From contig NZ_CP126267.1 of assembly GCF_001864935.2 (NCBI RefSeq), positions 2,790,001-2,854,000 on the forward strand: 64,000 bases of DNA, in the 5' to 3' direction. Positions 34,260-41,120 of the stretch are shown piece by piece. A program made the position numbers and the translations under genes. Positions within the stretch are counted from its first letter, which is position 1. Every line of letters starts with the position of its first letter. The stretch comes from Curtobacterium sp. MCBA15_012. GTDB taxonomy: Bacteria > Actinomycetota > Actinomycetes > Actinomycetales > Microbacteriaceae. The notes below the pieces were generated by a model, which was not told the origin of the DNA, made no database searches, and was given only the letters and a program-made list of their open reading frames with translations.

Positions 34260-34730
34260 CTACGCGGCGCGCCGCGCGAGGGAGACGCGCTCCTCGGGCA
34301 GGTCGAGCAGCTCGCGCCCGCGGAACCACCGGAGCAGCCAGTCGGCCGGGCTTCCGGCGAGCCCCGCGGGCAGCCCGGAGCGCTCGGTCAGGAACGTGCT
34401 GAAGCCGGGCTCGTCGCGGACCTCGACGTCCGAGGGGTTGCCGAACGCCATCGACCAGCCGTCGAAGCGGCGGGCGTCGATCGTCTCGCGGGACAGCGAC
34501 TTGACGCCGTGGTGCCGGGGGTCGCGCTCGATCGCGGCGAACCGGTCGGCGACGCTCCACGTCGGCCCCTCGAGCACCTGCATGAACCGCCCGCCCTTGG
34601 CCAGCAGGAGCCCGGAGACCCCGAGCGCCTCGTTGCGCAGTCGGGCTTCACGGAGCATGGCGACGAGGGCGTCGTCCGTCAGGTCGTCGACCGCGACGGA
34701 CATGTACACGTGGGAGGAGAGCGATGTCAT
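34260..34730 (-). CDS. BLUF-domain blue-light sensor (second copy)
   Basis: A 156-aa BLUF protein paralogous to the one at 33042. Tyr9 (SHVYMS), Asn33 (RLRNEALGVSG) and Gln51 (RFMQVLEG) are the flavin-contacting residues. RLRNEALGVSGLL and AKGGRFMQ are identical to the first copy, while the C-terminal ~50 residues diverge and add SLARRAA. It is encoded upstream of, and on the same strand as, the TetR-type gene (103 bp gap), so the two may be cotranscribed. ATG at 34730 is chosen over an upstream in-frame start at 34760. Confidence 0.88.
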   Translation of the reverse strand: MTSLSSHVYMSVAVDDLTDDALVAMLREARLRNEALGVSGLLLAKGGRFMQVLEGPTWSVADRFAAIERDPRHHGVKSLSRETIDARRFDGWSMAFGNPSDVEVRDEPGFSTFLTERSGLPAGLAGSPADWLLRWFRGRELLDLPEERVSLARRAA

Positions 34731-34841
34731 CGGCGCCAGTCTCCGTCCAGCCGCGGACACCGGTCAACGCAGTCGTCCGCACACCGCACCCGAGTGCGGA
34801 GACCGGATGGGCGCGCCGCTCGGGTCCGGTTCGCATCGTGC

Positions 34842-34858
34842 TTCTACATCTCGTAGAA
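34842..34858. promoter_or_regulatory. Inverted repeat upstream of the PepSY gene
   Basis: TTCTAC and GTAGAA are perfect 6-bp arms around ATCTC, in a locally AT-rich patch 55 bp before the PepSY start. The CTAC...GTAG form recalls BlaI/CopY-type operators (ACTACANNTGTAGT), but no such regulator is nearby, so the binding protein is unknown. Confidence 0.55.
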
Positions 34859-34913
34859 TCACGGTCGCGCGGCACGGTGTCGCGCCCTCCGCCCGACAGG
34901 ACCCCGCGCCCCG

Positions 34914-36326
34914 ATGCCCAGCACCGCTCCGCCGCCGTCACGGGGCTGGTTCGCCCAGCTCCTGCTCCGCCTGCACTTCCTCGCCGGACTCTTCGTCGGC
35001 CCCTTCATCCTCGTCGCCGCGCTCTCCGGAGCCGTCTACGCGCTGGCCCCGTCGATCGAACCGGTCCTGTACCAGCACGAGCTCACGGCGTCGTCGACCG
35101 CGTCCGCACGGCCGCTCGCCGACCAGGTCGCCGCCGCCGAGCGGTACGTGGCCGCCCACCACCCGGACGACACCGTCGTCGAGGTCCGTCCCGCCCCCGG
35201 GCCCGGCGCGACCACCCGCGTGCAGTTCAGCGAGGCGGGGCTGCTCGAGTCGCAGACCCGCGCCGTGTTCGTCGACCCGGGCGACGCCGAGGTCCGCGGC
35301 GACCTGCCCGTGTACGGCACGTCCGGGTCACTGCCGTTCCGCACCTGGGTGAGCACGTTCCACCGCAGCCTGTTCCTCGGCGACGCTGGACGGCTCTACA
35401 GCGAGACGGCCGCGTCCTGGCTGGGGATCGTGTCGCTGGCCGGGATCGCGCTCTGGGCCTTCCGGATCCGTCGCGCACGCCGCAAGCGGGACCTCGTGGT
35501 GCCCGACAACCGCGCCCGCGGGTACCGCCGCACGTTCTCGTGGCACGCCGCCACGGGCGCCTGGGTGCTCCTCGGCGCGCTCTTCCTGTCGGCGACGGGC
35601 ATCACGTGGTCGCACTTCGCCGGGGACAACGTGACGGCGCTCCGCTCGGCGCTGAGCTGGCAGGCGCCCACGGTCGACACCACACTCGGCGGCGCGGCGG
35701 CGATGTCGATGTCGGCCGGCGAGCACGCCGAGCACCACGGCGGCGGGACGACCGCCGCCGGCACCCCCGCCACGATCAGGCCCGAGCAGTTCGACGAGGT
35801 CCTCGCCGTCGCCCGCGCGTCCGGCGTGCGTGCCGACGAGGTGCGCATCCGACCGGCCGCGACCACCGACCAGGCGTGGACCGTCGAGGAGATCAAGCTC
35901 AGCTGGCCGGTCGCGATGAACGCCGTCGCGGTCGACCCGGGGACGATGACCGCGGTGTCACGGGTCTCGTGGGACGACTACCCGCTGATGGCCAAGGCCG
36001 CGAAGCTCGGCGTCAACACGCACATGGGCGCGCTCTTCGGGCTGCCGAACCAGATCGTCCTGCTCCTGGCGGCACTCGGTATCGCCGCGATGGTGGTCTT
36101 CGGCTACGTGATGTGGTGGCAGCGCCGTGTCCCGGGCGGCCGGGTCGGCCGCGCACCGGCCGAGGGTGCGCTCGCCCGCGCGCCCTGGTGGGGTGCGGTG
36201 GCCGTCGTGGTCGTCGCGATCGGGCTCGCGCTGCTGCTGCCGACGGTGGGCGTCACCCTGCTCGGGTTCCTGCTGGTCGACGCGCTGGTCACCGCGTTCC
36301 GGTCACGCACCGGCGCGACCGGCTGA
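34914..36326 (+). CDS. PepSY-TM domain membrane protein
   Basis: A 470-aa protein with four or more hydrophobic helices: ~17-45, ~165-187, ~210-235, ~380-405 and one near the end. PepSY-type extracytoplasmic regions lie between them. The layout matches PepSY-TM/iron-regulated membrane proteins thought to act in reduction of ferric siderophores or other metal handling. Histidines fit haem ligation: LHFLAG, FHRSLFLG, SWHAATG and NTHMGALFG. A His-rich segment, GEHAEHHGGG, precedes the second PepSY unit. The extreme C-terminal codons and stop belong to a triplicated 55-bp repeat. Confidence 0.85.
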   Translation: MPSTAPPPSRGWFAQLLLRLHFLAGLFVGPFILVAALSGAVYALAPSIEPVLYQHELTASSTASARPLADQVAAAERYVAAHHPDDTVVEVRPAPGPGATTRVQFSEAGLLESQTRAVFVDPGDAEVRGDLPVYGTSGSLPFRTWVSTFHRSLFLGDAGRLYSETAASWLGIVSLAGIALWAFRIRRARRKRDLVVPDNRARGYRRTFSWHAATGAWVLLGALFLSATGITWSHFAGDNVTALRSALSWQAPTVDTTLGGAAAMSMSAGEHAEHHGGGTTAAGTPATIRPEQFDEVLAVARASGVRADEVRIRPAATTDQAWTVEEIKLSWPVAMNAVAVDPGTMTAVSRVSWDDYPLMAKAAKLGVNTHMGALFGLPNQIVLLLAALGIAAMVVFGYVMWWQRRVPGGRVGRAPAEGALARAPWWGAVAVVVVAIGLALLLPTVGVTLLGFLLVDALVTAFRSRTGATG

Positions 36327-36447
36327 CGGACGGGAGGCGCTGGTCGCCTCGTTCCGGTCGCGCACCGGCGCGACCGGCTGACGGACGGGAGGCGCTGGTC
36401 GCCTCGTTCCGGTCGCGCACCGGGGTGACCGTGTGACGGACGGGAGG
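36283..36447 (+). repeat. Three tandem 55-bp copies of the PepSY gene's 3' end
   Basis: Units starting CGCTGGTC at 36283, 36338 and 36393 repeat with exact 55-bp period; the TGACGGACGGGAGGCGC segment recurs at 36324, 36379 and 36434. Copy 1 includes the last codons and stop of the PepSY gene; copies 2 and 3 are downstream duplicates. Each unit ends in the left arm of the GGGAGGCGCG palindrome, and only the last is followed by its right arm. Confidence 0.92.
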
Positions 36448-36484
36448 CGCGGTGCCAGCCGGCACCGCGCCTCCCGTCCGTCAC
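36433..36484. repeat. GGGAGGCGCG palindrome, copy 5
   Basis: Twenty-four-bp arms beginning GTGACGGACGGGAGGCGCGG pair around AGCC between the convergent PepSY and hxlA genes. A probable two-way terminator. Confidence 0.88.
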
Positions 36485-36494
36485 GTGGTGCGGA

Positions 36495-37133
36495 TCAGGC
36501 CGAGGCCGACTCCGTGATCGCGTCGCGGAGCGCCTTCGCGGCGGCCGCGACGTCGTCGGCGCTGTAGATCGCGCTGCCGGCGACCGCGATGCGGGCGCCG
36601 GACGCCTGGACGGCGCCGACCGTCTCGGGCTTGATGCCGCCGGCGACCGAGAACGGCACGCCCGAGGCCTCGCCGTCGCGGAGCAGCGTCTCGAAGGTGA
36701 AGCCCTCCTCGGCCTGCTCGTCGAGCCCGGCGTGCATCTCGACGAACTCGGCGCCGAGTGCGACGACCTCCTTGGCGCGGGCGGCCTTGTCCTCGACGCC
36801 GATCAGGTCGACGACGATGCCCTTGCCGTGCTCCTTCGCGGCCTTGACGGCGCCGGCGATGGTGCTGTCCCCGGCGACGCCGAGGACCGTGACGAGGTCG
36901 GCACCGGCGTCGAACGCGATGCCGGCCTCGAGCTCGCCGGCGTCCATCGTCTTGAGGTCGGCGAAGACGACCTTGTCCGGGTGCGCCTGCTTGACCGCGG
37001 TGATCGCGGAGAGGCCGGCGCTCTTGATGAGCGGGGTGCCGAGCTCGATGACGTCGACGTACGGGGCGGCCTTGCCGGCGAGCTCGAGGGCGTGCTCGGT
37101 GGTGAGGGTGTCCATGGCGAACTGGAGCTGCAT
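36495..37133 (-). CDS. hxlA: 3-Hexulose-6-phosphate synthase
   Basis: A 212-aa TIM-barrel enzyme of the OMP decarboxylase/KGPDC/HPS superfamily. The signature DLKTMD (Asp59, Lys61, Asp64) supplies the metal- and substrate-binding residues; ELGTPLIKSAG, HAGLDEQA and SVAGGIKPETV complete the family pattern. It condenses formaldehyde with ribulose 5-phosphate to hexulose 6-phosphate. In non-methylotrophs this serves formaldehyde detoxification. GGAAGGA is well placed before ATG at 37133. It follows hxlB by 76 bp on the same strand. Confidence 0.93.
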   Translation of the reverse strand: MQLQFAMDTLTTEHALELAGKAAPYVDVIELGTPLIKSAGLSAITAVKQAHPDKVVFADLKTMDAGELEAGIAFDAGADLVTVLGVAGDSTIAGAVKAAKEHGKGIVVDLIGVEDKAARAKEVVALGAEFVEMHAGLDEQAEEGFTFETLLRDGEASGVPFSVAGGIKPETVGAVQASGARIAVAGSAIYSADDVAAAAKALRDAITESASA

Positions 37134-37209
37134 GGTGGTGTCCTTCCGGTGGTGGTTCGTGGGGGTGTCGGAACGGGTGGTCACGCTCGGGCGGCACGCC
37201 GCGGGGCGG

Positions 37210-37854
37210 TCACTCGAGGTTGGCGTGCCGCGGCCACAGGTCGTCGGCGTCGTGACCGCTGCGCTGCCAGAGCGCGTGGAACAGGGCGTCCCCGAGGAGC
37301 ACGACGCCCTGCTCGAAGAGGCTCCCCGCGTACTGCGCCGAGGCCGTGCCGGAGCGGTCGGTCTTCGTCGCCGCGGGCAGCACGAGCGTCGTGTCCGCGA
37401 GGGCCGCGAGCGGGGAGTCGTCGGTCGTGCTCACCGCGAGGACCCGCGCGCCGACGTCGACCGCGGTGCGCGCGGCCTGCACGATGCCGCTCGTCGTCCC
37501 GGAGCCGCTCGCGACGAGGAGCACGTCGCCCCGCTCGATCGCGGGGGTCGTGACCTCGCCGACGACGTGCACCTCGAGCCCGAGGTGCATGAGGCGCATC
37601 GCGGTCATCCGGAGCGCGAGCCCCGACCGGCCCGCGCCGTGCACGAACACGCGCTCGGCGTCGGCGAGCAGCTCGAGGGCGCGCTCGGACGGGGCGTGGT
37701 CGGCGTCGAGGACGGCGTCCGCCAGGTCCTGGAGCTCGTCGGCGATGAGCTCCAGGGCGTCGGCCGTCGTGGCGTCGTCGCCCGCGTTCCCGTGGTCGGC
37801 GGTGCCGGCGCCGTCGCCCGTGCTGCCGTGGTCGGCCGTGCTGCTGTTGTGCAT
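37210..37854 (-). CDS. hxlB: 6-Phospho-3-hexuloisomerase
   Basis: A 214-aa SIS-domain isomerase converting hexulose 6-phosphate to fructose 6-phosphate, the second step of the ribulose monophosphate pathway. SIS features are FVHGAGRSGLALRMTAMRLMHLG (about residues 69-91) and LLVASGSGTTSGIV. The C-terminus PRHANLE resembles the usual RHANLE ending of the family. The N-terminal ~30 residues are an acidic Gly/Thr/His repeat (DHGSTGDG...DHGNAGDD) not found in standard homologues. The order hxlB-hxlA and the divergent regulator suggest an inducible operon. Confidence 0.92.
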   Translation of the reverse strand: MHNSSTADHGSTGDGAGTADHGNAGDDATTADALELIADELQDLADAVLDADHAPSERALELLADAERVFVHGAGRSGLALRMTAMRLMHLGLEVHVVGEVTTPAIERGDVLLVASGSGTTSGIVQAARTAVDVGARVLAVSTTDDSPLAALADTTLVLPAATKTDRSGTASAQYAGSLFEQGVVLLGDALFHALWQRSGHDADDLWPRHANLE

Positions 37855-37970
37855 GGCAACGATGCTGCTCCGGTGCGCCTGGGTCCGCCGCCGCCCGGCC
37901 GGGCTGCCCTCCCGTCCGATCGGGTGGGAGGGGGCCCCGTCACGGGGTGGGGCGGGTAGGTTCGGTCCCC

Positions 37971-38798
37971 GTGACCGACACCACCCGGACCCCCGCCAGT
38001 CGGCTCGCCGCCTCGGAGCACGCCCGCACCGTGGCCGAGCAGGCCGACCGACACGCGCTGACCCTCGAGTCCGTCCTCGCCGTGCTCCGCTCCCCGCGCC
38101 TGTCGGACGCGGCAGCCCGGACCGAGGCCGTCGAGATCGCCTCGGCCGCGCTCGTCGAACTCCGCACGGTGACGGACCGGCAGCGCAGCACGCTGCTCGA
38201 ACCGGTCACGGGGGCGTTCTCACGGCTCCGGGCCGACCTGCGCCCGCTCGTCCGCTTCGGCGACCTCGACGTGCAGTTCGTCGAGCCGCCCGCGACCGGT
38301 CGGGCACTCCCCGGGGACGTCGCGCACGGGGCCCGCGCGATCGTCCGGACGGCCGTGCTCGCCCTCGTCGACGACGGCGTCGCGCGGCGGGTCCGGATCC
38401 AGTGGGACTGCGACGGCCGGAACCTGCTCGTGCAGCTCCGCGACGACGGCGCCGGCACGCTCGACGCCCACGACGACGCGGTCCGGCCGATCGCCGAGCG
38501 GGTCGTCGCCCTCGACGGGACCCTGCACGTCGACTCGACGCCCGGGTGGGGGTCCACGCTCGACATCGCGCTCCCCCTCGACCCCGCGCCCGGTGCCGTC
38601 GACGTACCCGAGGACGCCGACCTGACCGACCGCGAGCGCGACGTGCTGCGGCTCGTCGTCACCGGCGTGGGCAACCGCGAGATCGCCGACGGCCTCGGCA
38701 TCAGCCCGAACACGGTCAAGTACCACGTGGCGAACCTGCTCCGGAAGCACGGTGCCCGCACCCGCGCGGAGCTCGCCGCCCTCGGCGCCCGCGCCTGA
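37971..38798 (+). CDS. LuxR-type regulator with degenerate HATPase domain
   Basis: A 275-aa protein. The last ~65 residues are a NarL/LuxR helix-turn-helix (LTDRERDVLRLVVTGVGNREIADGLGISPNTVKYHV). Residues ~120-205 look like a GHKL/HATPase fold: RDDGAG as D-box and GWGSTLDIALPL as the last block. The N-box asparagine is missing, so ATP binding is doubtful. No phosphoacceptor receiver domain is present. It diverges from hxlBA with 116 bp between starts and is the best candidate for its regulator. The start is GTG at 37971. Confidence 0.82.
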   Translation: MTDTTRTPASRLAASEHARTVAEQADRHALTLESVLAVLRSPRLSDAAARTEAVEIASAALVELRTVTDRQRSTLLEPVTGAFSRLRADLRPLVRFGDLDVQFVEPPATGRALPGDVAHGARAIVRTAVLALVDDGVARRVRIQWDCDGRNLLVQLRDDGAGTLDAHDDAVRPIAERVVALDGTLHVDSTPGWGSTLDIALPLDPAPGAVDVPEDADLTDRERDVLRLVVTGVGNREIADGLGISPNTVKYHVANLLRKHGARTRAELAALGARA

Positions 38799-38908
38799 CC
38801 GGTCGGCCGGCGTGCCGGCGTGCCGGCGTGCCGGCGTCTCCGTCCGCCGCGCCGATCGGCCGCGCGTCGTGTCTCCGTCCGCCGTGTGCTGGTGCGACGT
38901 GCTCGCGC

Positions 38909-38964
38909 ACAACCGGAAGCACCTCGCACCACGTCGTTCCACGGCGCGACGTGCTTCCCGTTGT
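38909..38964. repeat. 56-bp palindrome, dispersed copy A
   Basis: Same element as the 16.9-17.3 kb array. It begins ACAACCGGAAGCACCTCGCA and ends GTGCTTCCCGTTGT, 56 bp in all, in the gap between the convergent regulator and GNAT genes. Three tandem GTGCCGGC units precede it near 38811-38837. Confidence 0.88.
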
Positions 38965-39006
38965 GCGGACGGCGGGGCCGACCCCCGGGGCCGCTGCCGG
39001 CCGGCG

Positions 39007-39531
39007 TCAGGCCGACGGCGCGAGCAGCTGGAACATGACGTGGTCGCGCCACGCCCCGTCGATGTGGATGTACTGCGGCGCGAGGCCGTACCGGACGAAC
39101 CCGTTGCGCTCGAGCGCCCGCTGCGACGCGGTGTTCTCGGGCAGGGTCTCGGCCTGCACCCGGTGCAGCCCGAGCCTCCCGAACGCGTGGTCAACCGCGA
39201 GCCCGACCGCCCGCGTCGCGTGTCCCTGCCGGGTGCGGTCCGCGCGGACCCAGTACCCGAGCGCGCAGGACTGCAGCGCCCCTCGGGTGACCCCGCTCAG
39301 CGTGATGCGCCCGAGCAGCTCGCCGTCGTCGTCCGTGATGACGAACGGCACCGAGCTCCCGGTCTGCGCCGCCGCGAGCAGCAGCCCGATCGTGCGACGC
39401 TGTCCCGCCTCGGTGTAGTACTCGGGCGTCCGGCTCGGCTCGAACGGCCGCAGGTGGTCGGCGCTCGCGCGCACCACGGCCGCGAGTTCGGCGGCGTCGC
39501 CGGACTCGACCAGGCGGAGGCGGGTGCTCAC
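39007..39531 (-). CDS. GNAT acetyltransferase (RimJ/RimL type)
   Basis: A 174-aa N-acetyltransferase. The acetyl-CoA loop is RTRQGHATRAVGLAVDHAFG and the C-terminal signature is HRVQAETLPENTASQRALERNGFV, both typical of RimJ/RimL-like enzymes that acetylate protein N-termini or small amines. The substrate is unknown. GTG at 39531 (VSTRLRLV) starts a normal GNAT first strand. A longer form from GTG at 39588, overlapping the PIN stop as GTGA, would add 19 residues, and coupling with the PIN gene would then be possible. Confidence 0.85.
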   Translation of the reverse strand: MSTRLRLVESGDAAELAAVVRASADHLRPFEPSRTPEYYTEAGQRRTIGLLLAAAQTGSSVPFVITDDDGELLGRITLSGVTRGALQSCALGYWVRADRTRQGHATRAVGLAVDHAFGRLGLHRVQAETLPENTASQRALERNGFVRYGLAPQYIHIDGAWRDHVMFQLLAPSA

Positions 39532-39584
39532 ATCCCGTCGCGCGGATCCGAGGGATGAAACGCGGTCAGGATCATCATCGCGTC

Positions 39585-40013
39585 TCACAATGGCAGGAGA
39601 TCGAGACCGGGTGCGGACGCGTAGATCCGATCAGCGGCAAGGAGCGGAAGTTTCTTCGCGATCGCGCACGCAGCAACCCAACGGTCGGCAGTGTGCACCT
39701 TTGAATGGAGCGCATGACCCGAGGCCCGACAAGCGATCGTCAGGTCGACGAACGATGACAGCACTTCGGTATCGACGCCGATGGTCGGGTAAGCCTCCAG
39801 GGAACGCAACGCTTCACCGAAACGCCGTTCACCCCATCGAGCGGCGCGAAAGCCACTGATGAGTTCGGCCCGGGTCTGGAACGACAGCAACACCGGCCTC
39901 CCCGCGAGTGCACGTCGCCAGTCGTCAACCGGCACACCTCGGGCTGCGGCCGCCTCAGGAGAAACGATGACGTGACTGTAGACGTCGGTGTCGATGACGA
40001 CCGGCCCGGACAT
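39585..40013 (-). CDS. PIN-domain ribonuclease (VapC-like toxin candidate)
   Basis: A 142-aa PIN protein with the four acidic positions: Asp8 (VIDTDVYS), Glu50 (TRAELISG), Asp110 (HTADRWVAACA) and Asp128 (LLAADRIY). These coordinate Mg2+/Mn2+ for RNA cleavage; VapC toxins cut tRNA or rRNA. ATG overlaps the stop of the upstream gene by one base, implying a two-gene operon. The upstream partner is 285 aa, far larger than a VapB antitoxin. GC content is below the local level, and the pair sits at the 3' side of tRNA-Ser(TGA). Confidence 0.87.
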   Translation of the reverse strand: MSGPVVIDTDVYSHVIVSPEAAAARGVPVDDWRRALAGRPVLLSFQTRAELISGFRAARWGERRFGEALRSLEAYPTIGVDTEVLSSFVDLTIACRASGHALHSKVHTADRWVAACAIAKKLPLLAADRIYASAPGLDLLPL

Positions 40014-40870
40014 CAGAGGCCCATCGCGTCGAGGAAGCTGTCCTGCTCTTCCCTGGTCAAGGCCAGTGCTTCCGCCGTTCCGAGTGACGCCTCGGGGCTG
40101 AGGATCTCTTCCACCGGTATCGCCCGTGCGAGCGCCGCACCCTTGAGGTGGTCAGGCGCGGGACGCACGACCGCTGAGCGGATGGCAACGACCTCTCCGC
40201 GCTCGTTCCGTTCTGCTGTCCCCTCCACCTGAACGCGGCGACCGATGAGCGCGGACGTCTCCGCAGCGGACCGGACCTTCGGAAGCGGGTATGCGATCCC
40301 GACGGCATCGCGAACCCGGAAGTCACCCGAGCGGATGTCGACCTTCTCGAGCCAACCTTCGATGACGACATCCTCCGCCTCTCGCAGCCCTGGCCGCCAG
40401 ACGTCGGCGCGCAGCGACTCGGTGGACGCCTCTCCCCGAGACCTGCCATCAACGCGGACTTCGAGGCGCGGAGCGGCTCGCCGGAAGGCGGCGATCAGGT
40501 CTGCCACCGAAGCTGCGGTGCTCTCGTTGGCGTCCTGCGGGCGTTCGTTCACGAGAATTCCCGAGAGGAGGGCGTCGAAGCGTCGATCGAAGTCCTGCTC
40601 CTCAGCGAGGTCGAAGTCGAGCTTCGAGTGCTCGGACGCTCGCGTGACCTGGATCACCGTGCTCCCCGCGAACAGACCAGTCAGCCGGAGTTTCGACAGC
40701 CGCTCGACCTGCGCGGATGGGCGACCGCGATGCGCCGCGTCGGCAGCGACCCTCCCGACGCGGACTGCCACTTCCTGCAGCTTGCCGAGGATCTGCAGGA
40801 CGTCGTCTACGTCGATTTCTCCCTGCGGGAGATCTGCATCGATCAGGCGAAAGTCGTACGACGAACTCAT
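40013..40870 (-). CDS. Unrecognised partner of the PIN protein
   Basis: A 285-aa protein I cannot place in a family. The first ~170 residues are mixed helix/strand and charged. Residues ~175-250 alternate hydrophobic strands (VVIEGWLEKVDIRSGDFRVRD, IGRRVQVEGTAERNERGEVVAIRSAVV) in a manner suggesting a small beta-barrel such as an OB-fold; the C-terminus is helical and acidic. No signal peptide or membrane helix is seen. It overlaps the PIN gene by one base and so may be its antitoxin or an accessory factor. ATG at 40870 lies 56 bp from the tRNA-Ser 3' end. Confidence 0.7.
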   Translation of the reverse strand: MSSSYDFRLIDADLPQGEIDVDDVLQILGKLQEVAVRVGRVAADAAHRGRPSAQVERLSKLRLTGLFAGSTVIQVTRASEHSKLDFDLAEEQDFDRRFDALLSGILVNERPQDANESTAASVADLIAAFRRAAPRLEVRVDGRSRGEASTESLRADVWRPGLREAEDVVIEGWLEKVDIRSGDFRVRDAVGIAYPLPKVRSAAETSALIGRRVQVEGTAERNERGEVVAIRSAVVRPAPDHLKGAALARAIPVEEILSPEASLGTAEALALTREEQDSFLDAMGL

Positions 40871-40925
40871 GAGCGATCTGCCCCTCCCGTGATCACAGCA
40901 AGCTGCGCGCCCCTGAGGACGGTCG

Positions 40926-41010
40926 CGGAGGGTGTGGGATTCGAACCCACGAGACATCACTGCCCACCTGTTTTCAAGACAGGCTCCATCGGCCGCTCGG
41001 ACAACCCTCC
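40926..41010 (-). tRNA. tRNA-Ser(TGA)
   Basis: An 85-nt class II tRNA: acceptor GGAGGGT/ACCCTCC with discriminator G, anticodon loop CTTGAAA giving anticodon TGA, a variable arm after the anticodon stem CCTGT/ACAGG, and T-arm GTGGGTTCGAATCCCAC. It reads UCA/UCG/UCU-type serine codons. CCA is not encoded. serS is encoded about 1 kb away on the same strand. Confidence 0.97.
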
Positions 41011-41120
41011 AGCGACGCGACCACGTGGCGAGACGTGATCGCGTCCCGAGCAGTCTACCGGCCGCGTCGACCGCCGGCGCGGCAGCCCTGTCGACGGTCA
41101 GCGCAGCAGCGCATCGACCG

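Noticed and set aside
36145..36381. A gene read across the 55-bp tandem copies
   Set aside because: The frame exists only because the PepSY gene end is duplicated; it shifts between copies and has no start signal.
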